Shown here in pieces: positions 37,441 through 45,858 of a DNA stretch of 64,000 nt. The notes under the pieces are model-generated. The model was not told the DNA's origin. It searched no databases and saw only the letters and a program-made list of their open reading frames with translations. The stretch comes from Gammaproteobacteria bacterium (GTDB taxonomy: Bacteria > Pseudomonadota > Gammaproteobacteria > UBA6429 > Thiohalophilaceae). How positions within the stretch are numbered: the first letter of the stretch is position 1; every line of letters starts with the position of its first letter. The translations under genes and the position numbers were made by a program. The DNA lies in assembly GCA_024641475.1 (NCBI GenBank), contig JAHECZ010000003.1, forward strand, positions 1,962 to 65,961, read 5' to 3'.

Positions 37441-37539
37441 CTATTCCAGAAATTGATCGCCACACGTCACTGCGAGGATGACATGATTGTAAATTAGCGA
37501 ACATTAATATACCTAACCATCTTCCAACCGGACAAAGAC

Positions 37540-37569
37540 TTAGGAAAGCCTTTTTTATGCCGATATAAT
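37540..37569 (+). promoter_or_regulatory. Putative promoter of the leader ORF and GGDEF/EAL gene
   Basis: A perfect TATAAT at 37564-37569 with a weak -35 (TTAGGA) 18 bases upstream. It lies about 40 bases before the 35-codon ORF at 37611. A second AT-rich TATAAA follows at about 37579. Confidence 0.5.
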
Positions 37570-37610
37570 TACCACAGTATAAAAGCGATAATTATGAGGC
37601 CACTCCAACA

Positions 37611-37718
37611 ATGCGCAGACAACAAGCCTATCGCGCCTTCAAAACAATAGTACTGCGCGAATTTGCCCGCAGCGCTAACTCACTGGTTTTTATCACTTTA
37701 ATAGCTATTTCAGGATGA
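37611..37718 (+). CDS. Short ORF (35 codons) overlapping the GGDEF/EAL start
   Basis: Begins ATG 37611 (MRRQQAYRAFKTIV) and ends at TGA 37716-37718, overlapping the next gene's ATG (37715) by four bases (ATGA). That gene has no ribosome site of its own (CAGG abuts its ATG), so this ORF may couple its translation. The basic N-terminus and hydrophobic end (LVFITLIAISG) could also be a remnant of a membrane protein gene; the RAFKTIVLREF stretch recalls ABC-2 permease N-termini, a weak hint only. Confidence 0.45.
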   Translation: MRRQQAYRAFKTIVLREFARSANSLVFITLIAISG

Positions 37719-40273
37719 CACCTATTAGTACATCTCCCCTGCCACGCCAGTTTGGCCTGCATAGCCTGCGTAGCCGCTATCTTGCGGTGACAGTCATGGT
37801 GTCATTGGTGTTAATCATCGCTGCCATCAATGGCTGGCGTTATGTGGATGCCGTCACGTCCAACCAACTCTTCAATTTACAACACCGTGCCGATGCCACC
37901 GATGCCATGTCGGTTGCCGCGACACAGACACATTTACTGGAAACTCAATTTTATCGATTCATCATCCTGCCCGATGACACAGGCCGTGAGCAAATCCAAC
38001 AGACATTTCAACGCCACGCTGCCGCCATTGGTAAATTACGTGACAATAACTGGCTCAGGCAAGACCCGGCGCTGCTGGAATTAGTCACAGCGCTGCAAAA
38101 TGATCATATCGAACTATCACATGAAATTCAGAATCTATTGGACGTGCGTAGCGATGAAAATAAATGGTTCCCTGCCATGGCGACCATGCAGGGTAAAATG
38201 CTGAATTACAATTTGCGATTTATGTCTTCACTGGAATTAATGATGCATGAAACCGAAGACGAATTGACCACTCCCGAAAACTTTGACATTTACAAAACCC
38301 TGACAGCAACCCGCCATAACTGGCAATTAATGATTGGCGAATTCCGCCTGTTCGTCGCCAATAGTTTCGGTGTGTTCTCCAGCAATCCGCAGTCGGGAAT
38401 GCGCATGCGTAAAACAAATATCGAACTGTATTACGATCGCCTGCAAATACAGCTGCAGCAACTATCCAGACTTGATGATGCCGGCAAACTGGGGCTGGTT
38501 AGCCATGAATCTATTACTGATATGCAAAAATCATTAACCGATTGGCATTCAGATTTTCAGCATGTTGTCACCAGTTACCACTCCGATACATGGCGTAAGG
38601 ATATCGTGTTGCTACAAGGACATGTTGAGCCTGTTCTGATACGCATCCGTCAACGTACTGCCAGTCTGCAATTAGAACTAAGCGTTGCTTCTGCCAAAGA
38701 CATAACCCGCCTGACCAGCCTGGCGCAAAGCTTTTCCAGTTTTGTGATTTATCTGGTGTGCGCCATTATCATCGCCAGCATTTTGGGTTATAGCGTTTTC
38801 CATCGTACCATCCTGCGGCCGATCGCGGATGTGGCGCAAGCCCTCAATGATGAAGCCAATGGCAAACAACGAATTCAAATGCCGTTGAGTTCCACCGAGG
38901 AAATACGCAATCTCACCACTGCTTTTGCCGGCATGCGTGAACAAATTCGCACGCGTGAAGCACATCTGGATCATATGGCACATTACGATTCATTGACTCA
39001 ATTACCTAACCGGGTGTTATTTCAATATCGCCTGGAACATGCCCTCGCCCAGGCTGGGCGCAACAAAACCCAGATCGGACTCATGTTCCTGGACCTGGAC
39101 CGGTTCAAACAAATCAATGACACACTTGGTCATGATGTTGGTGATCGATTATTGCAACGTGTTGCTCAGCAATTAACTGCCTGCCTGAGATCGACAGATA
39201 CTGTCGCACGTCTTGGCGGCGATGAGTTTGCCATAATTTTTGAGAACGTACTTTATGCAGATCAGCTCGCGACCACGGCACGCAAGATACTCAAGGAATT
39301 TAAACAACCCTTTATTGTGGATGATATTCAGTTACATACCACCACATCGATTGGAATCGCATTAGGACCCAGTGATGCCAACAATGTTGAGACGCTAACC
39401 AAGAATGCTGATATCGCCATGTATCACGCCAAAGCGGTAGGGCGTAACACCTTCAAATTTTACACCCGTGAAATGACCTCTGAAGTGATCCACCGTGTCA
39501 ATGTGGAAAACCAGTTGCGTCTTGCTATTAATAACCAGGAGTTCGTGCTGCATTACCAGCCTATCGTCGACATGCGAACGGGCTGCATCATCAGTACTGA
39601 AGCACTGCTACGCTGGCAACATCCGGAACGCGGCTTGCTGGCCCCAGGCGAATTCTTGCCGGTATTAATTGATTCGGGTTTAATCAAGCCGGTGACACAA
39701 TGGATTTTGATCGAAGCAGGCAGACAGTATCAGGCTTACAAAGCTGCAGGACAAACCGATATTCGTATCGCCGTAAACATGTCTGGATTTGCTTTCCGCA
39801 ATGATTCATTACTGGATCTGGTTTTGACCGCAATTGAACATACCCAGATGGATCCACGCGGCCTCATCGTCGAAATCACCGAAGACACCTTATTGGAAGA
39901 ATTGCATACGGCGCGCAACTCATTGCGTGAATTACAGAACATGGGTATCCATATAGCACTGGATGATTTTGGCACCGGCCAATCATCCTTAAGTCACCTG
40001 CGTCAGAGTTCTATCGATATCATCAAGATCGATCGTGATTTCATTAACAAGGTCCCCACCGACAATAACGATTCCGATCTGGTGGATGCCATCATTGCCA
40101 TGGCGCACAAACTGCACATCCGCGTGGTTGCCGAAGGTGTGGAAAATAAAGCGCAGCTGGATTTTCTCAATTGGCATAAATGCGATGCCATCCAGGGCTA
40201 CTATTTCAGCCCGGCACGGCCTGCGGCGGAAATCATGCAAATGCTCTCCGAAGATCGGCGTATGCTCGGCTAA
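37715..40273 (+). CDS. Membrane GGDEF-EAL protein with periplasmic sensor domain (c-di-GMP), second copy
   Basis: 852 residues, same architecture as the gene at 3374: membrane segment (about 25-42), periplasmic helical domain (about 45-335), second membrane segment (about 345-365), HAMP, GGDEF with RLGGDEF near 500 and RSTD inhibitory site, EAL with TEALLRW near 628, EITEDT, DDFGTG, KIDRDF, AEGVEN and IQGYYF. All catalytic residues are intact. The sensor shares RLFVANSFGVF (with 60713) and TWRKDIVLLQGHVEPVL (encoded near 38585-38640). Translation may be coupled to the short ORF before it. Likely controls biofilm or motility through c-di-GMP. Confidence 0.92.
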   Translation: MTPISTSPLPRQFGLHSLRSRYLAVTVMVSLVLIIAAINGWRYVDAVTSNQLFNLQHRADATDAMSVAATQTHLLETQFYRFIILPDDTGREQIQQTFQRHAAAIGKLRDNNWLRQDPALLELVTALQNDHIELSHEIQNLLDVRSDENKWFPAMATMQGKMLNYNLRFMSSLELMMHETEDELTTPENFDIYKTLTATRHNWQLMIGEFRLFVANSFGVFSSNPQSGMRMRKTNIELYYDRLQIQLQQLSRLDDAGKLGLVSHESITDMQKSLTDWHSDFQHVVTSYHSDTWRKDIVLLQGHVEPVLIRIRQRTASLQLELSVASAKDITRLTSLAQSFSSFVIYLVCAIIIASILGYSVFHRTILRPIADVAQALNDEANGKQRIQMPLSSTEEIRNLTTAFAGMREQIRTREAHLDHMAHYDSLTQLPNRVLFQYRLEHALAQAGRNKTQIGLMFLDLDRFKQINDTLGHDVGDRLLQRVAQQLTACLRSTDTVARLGGDEFAIIFENVLYADQLATTARKILKEFKQPFIVDDIQLHTTTSIGIALGPSDANNVETLTKNADIAMYHAKAVGRNTFKFYTREMTSEVIHRVNVENQLRLAINNQEFVLHYQPIVDMRTGCIISTEALLRWQHPERGLLAPGEFLPVLIDSGLIKPVTQWILIEAGRQYQAYKAAGQTDIRIAVNMSGFAFRNDSLLDLVLTAIEHTQMDPRGLIVEITEDTLLEELHTARNSLRELQNMGIHIALDDFGTGQSSLSHLRQSSIDIIKIDRDFINKVPTDNNDSDLVDAIIAMAHKLHIRVVAEGVENKAQLDFLNWHKCDAIQGYYFSPARPAAEIMQMLSEDRRMLG

Positions 40274-40378
40274 ACCCGCCTTCCCGGCACTCTAACCCTT
40301 TGTTTCCCCTGATTGTTTGACAAGGCAACAATAATATACTTTAATTTCTGTAATAACAGAAACTACTGGAATAGACGT

Positions 40379-41050
40379 ATGAAGTTAGATTGCCTGCACA
40401 CCCCTCGCAATGCCACGCTGGCTATAGTGGCACTGATCAGCCTGGCCTGTGTACTGATGGCGACACTGATGTGGCCCGGCTTGCCGGTCAATCCACATTT
40501 GCAGTCCCGTATGGCCTTTGTCGCCAATCATACTGTGCTGTGGCAACTCAGCTGGCTGGTCTGGACTTGCAGCGCTTTTGCCTTGTTTGTATTTGCATTA
40601 GTACTACGTCGTTACATACCAACATCGACATACCGCCTGGCAGGCGTTGTCCTGATCGCGCTGGGCGTCTTGCCAGACCTTGCGGCACAGCTGCTCTATA
40701 CGCAGATATTACCCCTGTTGATACACCAGCCGCATGAATACGCACTTGTTGAAACGCTGGCCCAATCACTCACCGGCATACTGGCGAATAGTTTGTATTG
40801 CAGTGGTGGTCTGTTGTTGAATTGGTTATTGCTGCGCAATTCCAGTCTGCCACGTGGACCCATTTTATTTGGTCTGCCGTCGTGGCTGATCGGCTTCGGT
40901 CTGAGTATTGCGATTGCGATTGACGCCATGCCGAGCGCAGCGCTGTTCACCGCCGTATCGATGTGCTGGAATCTTGCGTGGATGTTGTTGCTGGCATGGA
41001 AAGTCTGGATCCCAACCGTACAGCATGAGGTCTACGTCAATGCTGACTGA
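40379..41050 (+). CDS. Multi-pass membrane protein, unknown function
   Basis: 223 residues from ATG 40379, with six hydrophobic segments. Includes WLVWTCSAFALFVFALVLRR and SWLIGFGLSIAIAIDAMPSA. No motif of a known enzyme. A longer frame to 40313 adds 22 polar residues without a ribosome site. It overlaps the next membrane protein gene by 11 bases, and a dehydrogenase follows, suggesting a three-gene operon. Confidence 0.75.
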   Translation: MKLDCLHTPRNATLAIVALISLACVLMATLMWPGLPVNPHLQSRMAFVANHTVLWQLSWLVWTCSAFALFVFALVLRRYIPTSTYRLAGVVLIALGVLPDLAAQLLYTQILPLLIHQPHEYALVETLAQSLTGILANSLYCSGGLLLNWLLLRNSSLPRGPILFGLPSWLIGFGLSIAIAIDAMPSAALFTAVSMCWNLAWMLLLAWKVWIPTVQHEVYVNAD

Positions 41051-41540
41051 ACATTTGTATCCATTCTTAAAATTATTGCACTTGAGCAGTTTAATCTTCT
41101 GGTTAGGCCCCTCGCTGGGCGCCTGGTGGATGTTACGTTTGGGTAATCGACAATTCGGTGAACCCGGACTGACAAGTCAATTTCTTTATCTGATGTTTTT
41201 CCGGCTTGTACAAGTCGAACACATTGCGTTCGCATCCTTATTGTGCAGCGGCCTGGGCATGGCCTTGTTCACGCATGGCCTGGCGCAACACTGGTTATTA
41301 CTGAAGTTGATATTGTTAACCCTAATCGTCCTGCCCATTGAAATCGTGGATATCTGGTTTGGCAATTTTCGTCTGCCACAACTCTTTAAACAACGCCATC
41401 CGGTGCGACCCTACTCAAGACAGGAACAACACGTTCTGCTGATGTATCACCAGCGTTTTGTCCCGTTGGCGTTGCTGTTATTACCGCCAACCTTGCTGGT
41501 CATGTTTTGGTTAGCCATCAGCAAACCTTTATTACTTTAA
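41040..41540 (+). CDS. Membrane protein (DUF2269-like)
   Basis: 166 residues from ATG 41040, which overlaps the preceding stop by 11 bases. Four membrane helices; the first contains LKLLHLSSLIFWLGPSLGAW, the histidine-and-WxG pattern seen in DUF2269 and related haem-like membrane proteins. The large frame start at 40908 is inside the previous gene and is rejected. Function unknown; operon with the dehydrogenase 12 bases downstream. Confidence 0.75.
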   Translation: MLTEHLYPFLKLLHLSSLIFWLGPSLGAWWMLRLGNRQFGEPGLTSQFLYLMFFRLVQVEHIAFASLLCSGLGMALFTHGLAQHWLLLKLILLTLIVLPIEIVDIWFGNFRLPQLFKQRHPVRPYSRQEQHVLLMYHQRFVPLALLLLPPTLLVMFWLAISKPLLL

Positions 41541-41552
41541 TCAGGAGGCTCC

Positions 41553-42779
41553 ATGGTAATGCGTGTCATGGTCATCGGTGGATACGGTGCGTTTGGCAGT
41601 CGCATTAGTCAGCGGCTGGCAAAGGACGAATTGCTTGAGATCATCATCGCGGGACGATCTCATGAAAAAGCAAACGCCTGGCAGTTACAGATACAGGCAA
41701 CATGCCCGTATGCCCGGGTTACCACACACTGTGCAGATTTTAATGACGTGGCGCAATTGACACTGGCGCTGCAACAACATCAACCCCGTGTAGTGATTAA
41801 TACACTTGGTCCCTTTCAGGGGAAAAACTACGCGCTGGCCACAACGGTAATACGACAGGGAATATATTATTTTGATTTAGCCGATGCACGCGATTATGTC
41901 TGCGGTTTTACACAGCTCGATGCCTTGGCAAAACAACATAATGTATTAGCCGTTACGGGTGTCAGCACCGTACCGGGCATATCCACGGCGGTGCTCGATC
42001 ATTTTTTGCCACAGTTTTCCCGGTTACATTCCGTCGATATCGGTATCTCGCCAGGCAATCGTGCCCCGCGTGGTCTGGCAACCATCCGCTCGGTATTGAG
42101 TTATTGTGGCAAACCGTTGTTACGTTTTTCCCGGCGCAACTGGCAATCCATCTATGGGTGGCAAGGCTTACACCGGCATCGTTATCCGGCACCGGTTGGC
42201 TCGCGCTGGTTGAGTGATTGTGATGTGCCCGATCATGTGCTGCTACCGCAACGCTATCCACAGTTGCGTGAATTTCGTTTTCACGCTGGACTGGAACTGA
42301 GTATCCTGCATTTGCCAATCTGGCTGATGTCCTGGCTGACACGTTGGCAAGTAATACCGGACTGGTCACGCTATGCACGTATATTACAACGTATGAGCCA
42401 ATGGTTTTATTATTTTGGATCGGATGCCGGTGCCATGCATGTCACCATGCAGGGATTGGATCAGCAACAGTGCGAACAGACAATCACCTGGAACATTCTG
42501 GCATTACGCGGTGATGGTCCGCAGATTCCCTGCACAGCCGCCATCGTACTCACGAAGAAGCTGGCACAACAGAAGTTACCTGCGTCTGGAGCCAGCGCTT
42601 GCCAGGGATTATTTACGCTCGTTGAATTTATGGACGAACTGCGCGATTTTGCAATCACACAGCAAATAGCTTATTCACAAGATCAGTGTGCATTGAAAGC
42701 GGCGCGCACGACCACTTCAACCATGCCACGCACAAATCCAACCACCAGTTGTGCCGCGAGCTCGTCGGTAAAACTATAA
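41553..42779 (+). CDS. Saccharopine dehydrogenase-family oxidoreductase
   Basis: 408 residues. N-terminal Rossmann NAD(P) site VIGGYGAFGSRI, then VINTLGPFQGKNY and DLADARDYV; typical of trans-acting enoyl reductase/saccharopine dehydrogenase-like proteins acting on unknown carbonyl substrates. AGGAGG is at 41543-41548. The last 30 residues (after about 378) look unlike any family end: ALKAARTTTSTMPRTNPTTS is low complexity because this DNA is also the antisense of the lipoprotein gene, overlapped for 97 bases. The original stop may have been lost. Third gene of the operon. Confidence 0.85.
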   Translation: MVMRVMVIGGYGAFGSRISQRLAKDELLEIIIAGRSHEKANAWQLQIQATCPYARVTTHCADFNDVAQLTLALQQHQPRVVINTLGPFQGKNYALATTVIRQGIYYFDLADARDYVCGFTQLDALAKQHNVLAVTGVSTVPGISTAVLDHFLPQFSRLHSVDIGISPGNRAPRGLATIRSVLSYCGKPLLRFSRRNWQSIYGWQGLHRHRYPAPVGSRWLSDCDVPDHVLLPQRYPQLREFRFHAGLELSILHLPIWLMSWLTRWQVIPDWSRYARILQRMSQWFYYFGSDAGAMHVTMQGLDQQQCEQTITWNILALRGDGPQIPCTAAIVLTKKLAQQKLPASGASACQGLFTLVEFMDELRDFAITQQIAYSQDQCALKAARTTTSTMPRTNPTTSCAASSSVKL

Positions 42780-43006
42780 CGACGCGTTTGCCATGCTGCT
42801 GGTTGAACACATTGTGGGGGCTCTGACTCTACAGACCGTGACAATTCTCCGGTTGAAGCATCCCAGCGGCTAACGATACGGGTTACAACGATGGATTGCT
42901 CACAATGTGGCACAGTATAATAGGTATTATACGTCGCAGACGGATTGGCAGCGCATCCTGTCAACATCAGAAGAATCGCGCTAACTGTAAACAATCGCAG
43001 TGACAT
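42683..43006 (-). CDS. Small lipoprotein
   Basis: 107 residues from ATG 43006 (AGGTG eight bases upstream). Signal peptide with lipobox LTGC (Cys17 after MSLRLFTVSAILLML), so a lipid-anchored envelope protein. The mature part has two further cysteines and no recognised domain. Its last 32 codons lie opposite the 3' end of the dehydrogenase gene. ATG 43021 is an alternative start. Confidence 0.75.
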   Translation of the reverse strand: MSLRLFTVSAILLMLTGCAANPSATYNTYYTVPHCEQSIVVTRIVSRWDASTGELSRSVESEPPQCVQPAAWQTRRYSFTDELAAQLVVGFVRGMVEVVVRAAFNAH

Positions 43007-43081
43007 GACGCGCACCTGCATTCAGAAAGATGCCCTCAGACTAGTTCGCGCGGCTTAACCGCACATGAACTGCGTGGTGAT

Positions 43082-45715
43082 TTACTGAGCCTCGGCGAGA
43101 CTCTTGGTGGCACCATAGGCGCGCGCACCGAGCAGCGACATGGTGATGGCAGTCAAATACGGGATCGTCTGGATACACAGCACGACGATCCAGAATAAAA
43201 GATCCGGTGAATTCGCATTACTGCGCGACAGCACGGTACTTTGATCCGGCGTCTGACCAACTCCCTGACTGATCACAATGCCATAAATAACCATAATAAA
43301 GGCAATTGCCAGCAGGCTTTCCTCATAGACCATTTTAATTGCCGAGGTAAATGACAAACGGGCAGCCAATTTTGGTGTACGGAAGAAAGGATTATCTTTC
43401 TTAACCAGCCCGGTAAGAATGGCGCGGGAAATTGTATGCGATAAAGCCAGACCAGCGATACTTGCCATTATCGTTTGCCAGACACTGGTATTGACATGAG
43501 TCTGATATAAATAAAATTGCTTGGCGGTTTTAAATGCGAATAAGGATAACGGCAACAGGGAAAAGATAATCCACGGCGGATCAAATGTGTGCGGAAAGAA
43601 AATAATACCCAATGACCAGAAAAGTGCAGCAATGCTAAAAATCAGATTCAAGCCATCCGCCAGCCAGGGTAACCATCCGGCCACAAAATGATAGCGCTGC
43701 CCCCAGGTCAACTTCGTCGGGACACGACCAAGTAACTGTCTGGCATGACCGCGCAGAATCTGCACTGCGCCAAACGCCCAGCGGAAACGTTGTTTTTTGA
43801 AATCAATAAACGTATCCGGCATCAACCCTTTACCGTAACTTTTGGGAATATAAACCGCTTCATAGCCATGTTCAAACACCCGCAGACCCAGCTCGGCGTC
43901 TTCGGTAATACACCATTGCGCCCAGCCACCAACATCTTGCAAGACATGCCGACGGATCATCGTCATCGTGCCGTGTTGAATGATCGCATTACGCTCATTG
44001 CGGGTGATCATACCGATTTGGAAAAAGCCCGCGTATTCACTGTAACACATCTTTTTAAACATACTTTCCTGGCCGTCGCTGTAATCCTGCGGCGCCTGCA
44101 CGATAGCAATGTTCGGATTAACAAATTGCGGCGCCAAATCGCGCAACCAGTTTGCTGCGACACAATAGTCACTGTCGATCACCGCAATGACATCGGCAAG
44201 TTCAGCGGTCCTGGTTAACGCGTAATTCAGTGCCCCCGCCTTGAAACCCGGCAGTGGATCTTCGTGATAAAAATGAAACCGTTCACCCAGCGCCGCACAA
44301 TGCGCCTGGACTGGCTGCCATACCATGGTGTCTTTGGTATTATTATCGATGACGATCACTTCGAAGCGTGGATAATCGAGTTTGGCCAATGCGTTAAGCG
44401 TAGCGATCATCATCTGTGGTGGTTCGTTGTAACACGGCACATGAATTGACACGAAGGGCAACTCTGCTTCGGGAACAATTAACGGTTTGAATTCACGCCG
44501 GCGAAAACTACTCCAGCGTAACTCGGCCCACTCGTGTGCTTCGGCCAACAACACCACGATCACACCGATCATACCGATTACCAGTAACAATCCGACGAGG
44601 ATACTCAACGTAGAAAGATATTGATTGGTGTAATCGTACACCACCCAGACAATGGCGGTCGCGACCAGATAGGCAATGATTGCCAGGAAGCTGCGGCCAT
44701 GCATACCAAGATGCTGGCTATCGGCTAATAAAGTACTAAACACCACGACTGCCAGAATTGCCGATAAGCCTGCCAACCATGACCAGTGCGGAATACCAAC
44801 AATCGGTTCGGTCAGTGAAAATTTCGGCACGCGGTTGACATCGTAAACGCCCCAATAGGCACCCACCGCACCTTCGGATTGATCTTTCCACGGTTGATCA
44901 AATGCTTCCATGACATAATAGATATAATTCTTTTCTTGTGCGACCTTGAGAAATTCGCGGAGAAAATGCGCCTGATTCGCCTGCGATGCCACTGCCCCGC
45001 CATGAGTGCGGCCATTGCTCGGCCAACCGACTTCACCGATGATAACTGGTGTGTCGGGATAAAGTATTTTGACATCTTCATATTGTTGTATTGAATGCGC
45101 CACGGCCAAATCAATGGGTTGATTCTCCCAATAAGGGAGTAAATGCACCGCGATATAATCAACATGCGAAACCAGTTCCGGATGCGCCGCCCAAATATAG
45201 GGTGGTTCAGCCGTACTCACTGGCACTTTAACCGCTTTGCGTACGCGATCAATGTAGCCAATTAATTTTGCAAGCGGGATTTTCGGATCGGCGCGCAGGA
45301 TGACTTCGTTGCCGATAAACACCCGTACCACATTCGAATTACTGTTGGCGACTTCAATAAGTTTATTGATCTCTTGTTCATTACGTACATCATCGGCATC
45401 TATCCACGCCCCCAACGCGACATTGATGCCGTGTCGCTTCGCCAATTTCGGTATCTCTGCCAACGTGCCTTCGGTTGAATAGGTGCGTACCGAGTGGGTT
45501 GTCCCAGCCAGCAATTGCAGATCCGAATCAATCTCCTCAACGGTGGGTAAGATATGTTTAATCGCATCTTCATTAGCCTGGTACGGCGAGAATGAAAATC
45601 CCTGGATGGTATGTGGCCAGGGCGGATGATCCTTCGGCTGATTGACATAGGCCCATAAGCTAAACGTCACGACCGCAACGGCGATGACAATCAGCAGATT
45701 GATACGATTCAGCAT
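43082..45715 (-). CDS. GH17-GT2 fusion, NdvB-like beta-glucan synthase
   Basis: 877 residues. A signal-anchor (about 5-22) leads a GH17 domain (about 35-310) with both catalytic glutamates, in GNEVIL near 135 (acid/base) and IGEVGWPSNG near 226 (nucleophile). Membrane helices (about 315-400) follow, then a GT2 domain with HVPCYNEPP, IDNNT, IDSDY, TEDAELG and QRFRW, the cellulose-synthase-type set, and C-terminal membrane helices. The arrangement is that of P. aeruginosa NdvB, which makes cyclic periplasmic glucans: GT2 would polymerise and export glucan, GH17 would branch or cyclise it in the periplasm. Its 5' end has a palindrome. Monocistronic. Confidence 0.9.
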   Translation of the reverse strand: MLNRINLLIVIAVAVVTFSLWAYVNQPKDHPPWPHTIQGFSFSPYQANEDAIKHILPTVEEIDSDLQLLAGTTHSVRTYSTEGTLAEIPKLAKRHGINVALGAWIDADDVRNEQEINKLIEVANSNSNVVRVFIGNEVILRADPKIPLAKLIGYIDRVRKAVKVPVSTAEPPYIWAAHPELVSHVDYIAVHLLPYWENQPIDLAVAHSIQQYEDVKILYPDTPVIIGEVGWPSNGRTHGGAVASQANQAHFLREFLKVAQEKNYIYYVMEAFDQPWKDQSEGAVGAYWGVYDVNRVPKFSLTEPIVGIPHWSWLAGLSAILAVVVFSTLLADSQHLGMHGRSFLAIIAYLVATAIVWVVYDYTNQYLSTLSILVGLLLVIGMIGVIVVLLAEAHEWAELRWSSFRRREFKPLIVPEAELPFVSIHVPCYNEPPQMMIATLNALAKLDYPRFEVIVIDNNTKDTMVWQPVQAHCAALGERFHFYHEDPLPGFKAGALNYALTRTAELADVIAVIDSDYCVAANWLRDLAPQFVNPNIAIVQAPQDYSDGQESMFKKMCYSEYAGFFQIGMITRNERNAIIQHGTMTMIRRHVLQDVGGWAQWCITEDAELGLRVFEHGYEAVYIPKSYGKGLMPDTFIDFKKQRFRWAFGAVQILRGHARQLLGRVPTKLTWGQRYHFVAGWLPWLADGLNLIFSIAALFWSLGIIFFPHTFDPPWIIFSLLPLSLFAFKTAKQFYLYQTHVNTSVWQTIMASIAGLALSHTISRAILTGLVKKDNPFFRTPKLAARLSFTSAIKMVYEESLLAIAFIMVIYGIVISQGVGQTPDQSTVLSRSNANSPDLLFWIVVLCIQTIPYLTAITMSLLGARAYGATKSLAEAQ

Positions 45716-45734
45716 AAGTACATGGGGGCCTTGG

Positions 45735-45767
45735 CCCTATATATAAGGTGAACGATTCGTTACGAAT
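45735..45767 (-). promoter_or_regulatory. Putative promoter and palindrome of the GH17-GT2 gene
   Basis: Minus strand: the perfect palindrome ATTCGT-A-ACGAAT (45755-45767), then TTATATATA (about 45738-45746) usable as a -10, ahead of the gene start at 45715. A second inverted repeat GGGCC-AA-GGCCC lies in the leader. The ATG has no clear Shine-Dalgarno sequence. A regulator site overlapping the -35 is inferred. Confidence 0.4.
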
Positions 45768-45858
45768 ACCCTTCGTGGGCGCGCATTGTAACGGATAGCG
45801 GCAATGCCCATATAGTCTTTGAGTGCTAAGCGGGTCACTTTCCCACTACAATTACCCA

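Noticed and set aside
43745..44218. 157-codon plus-strand frame
   Set aside because: Antisense within the GH17-GT2 gene, whose motifs are complete.
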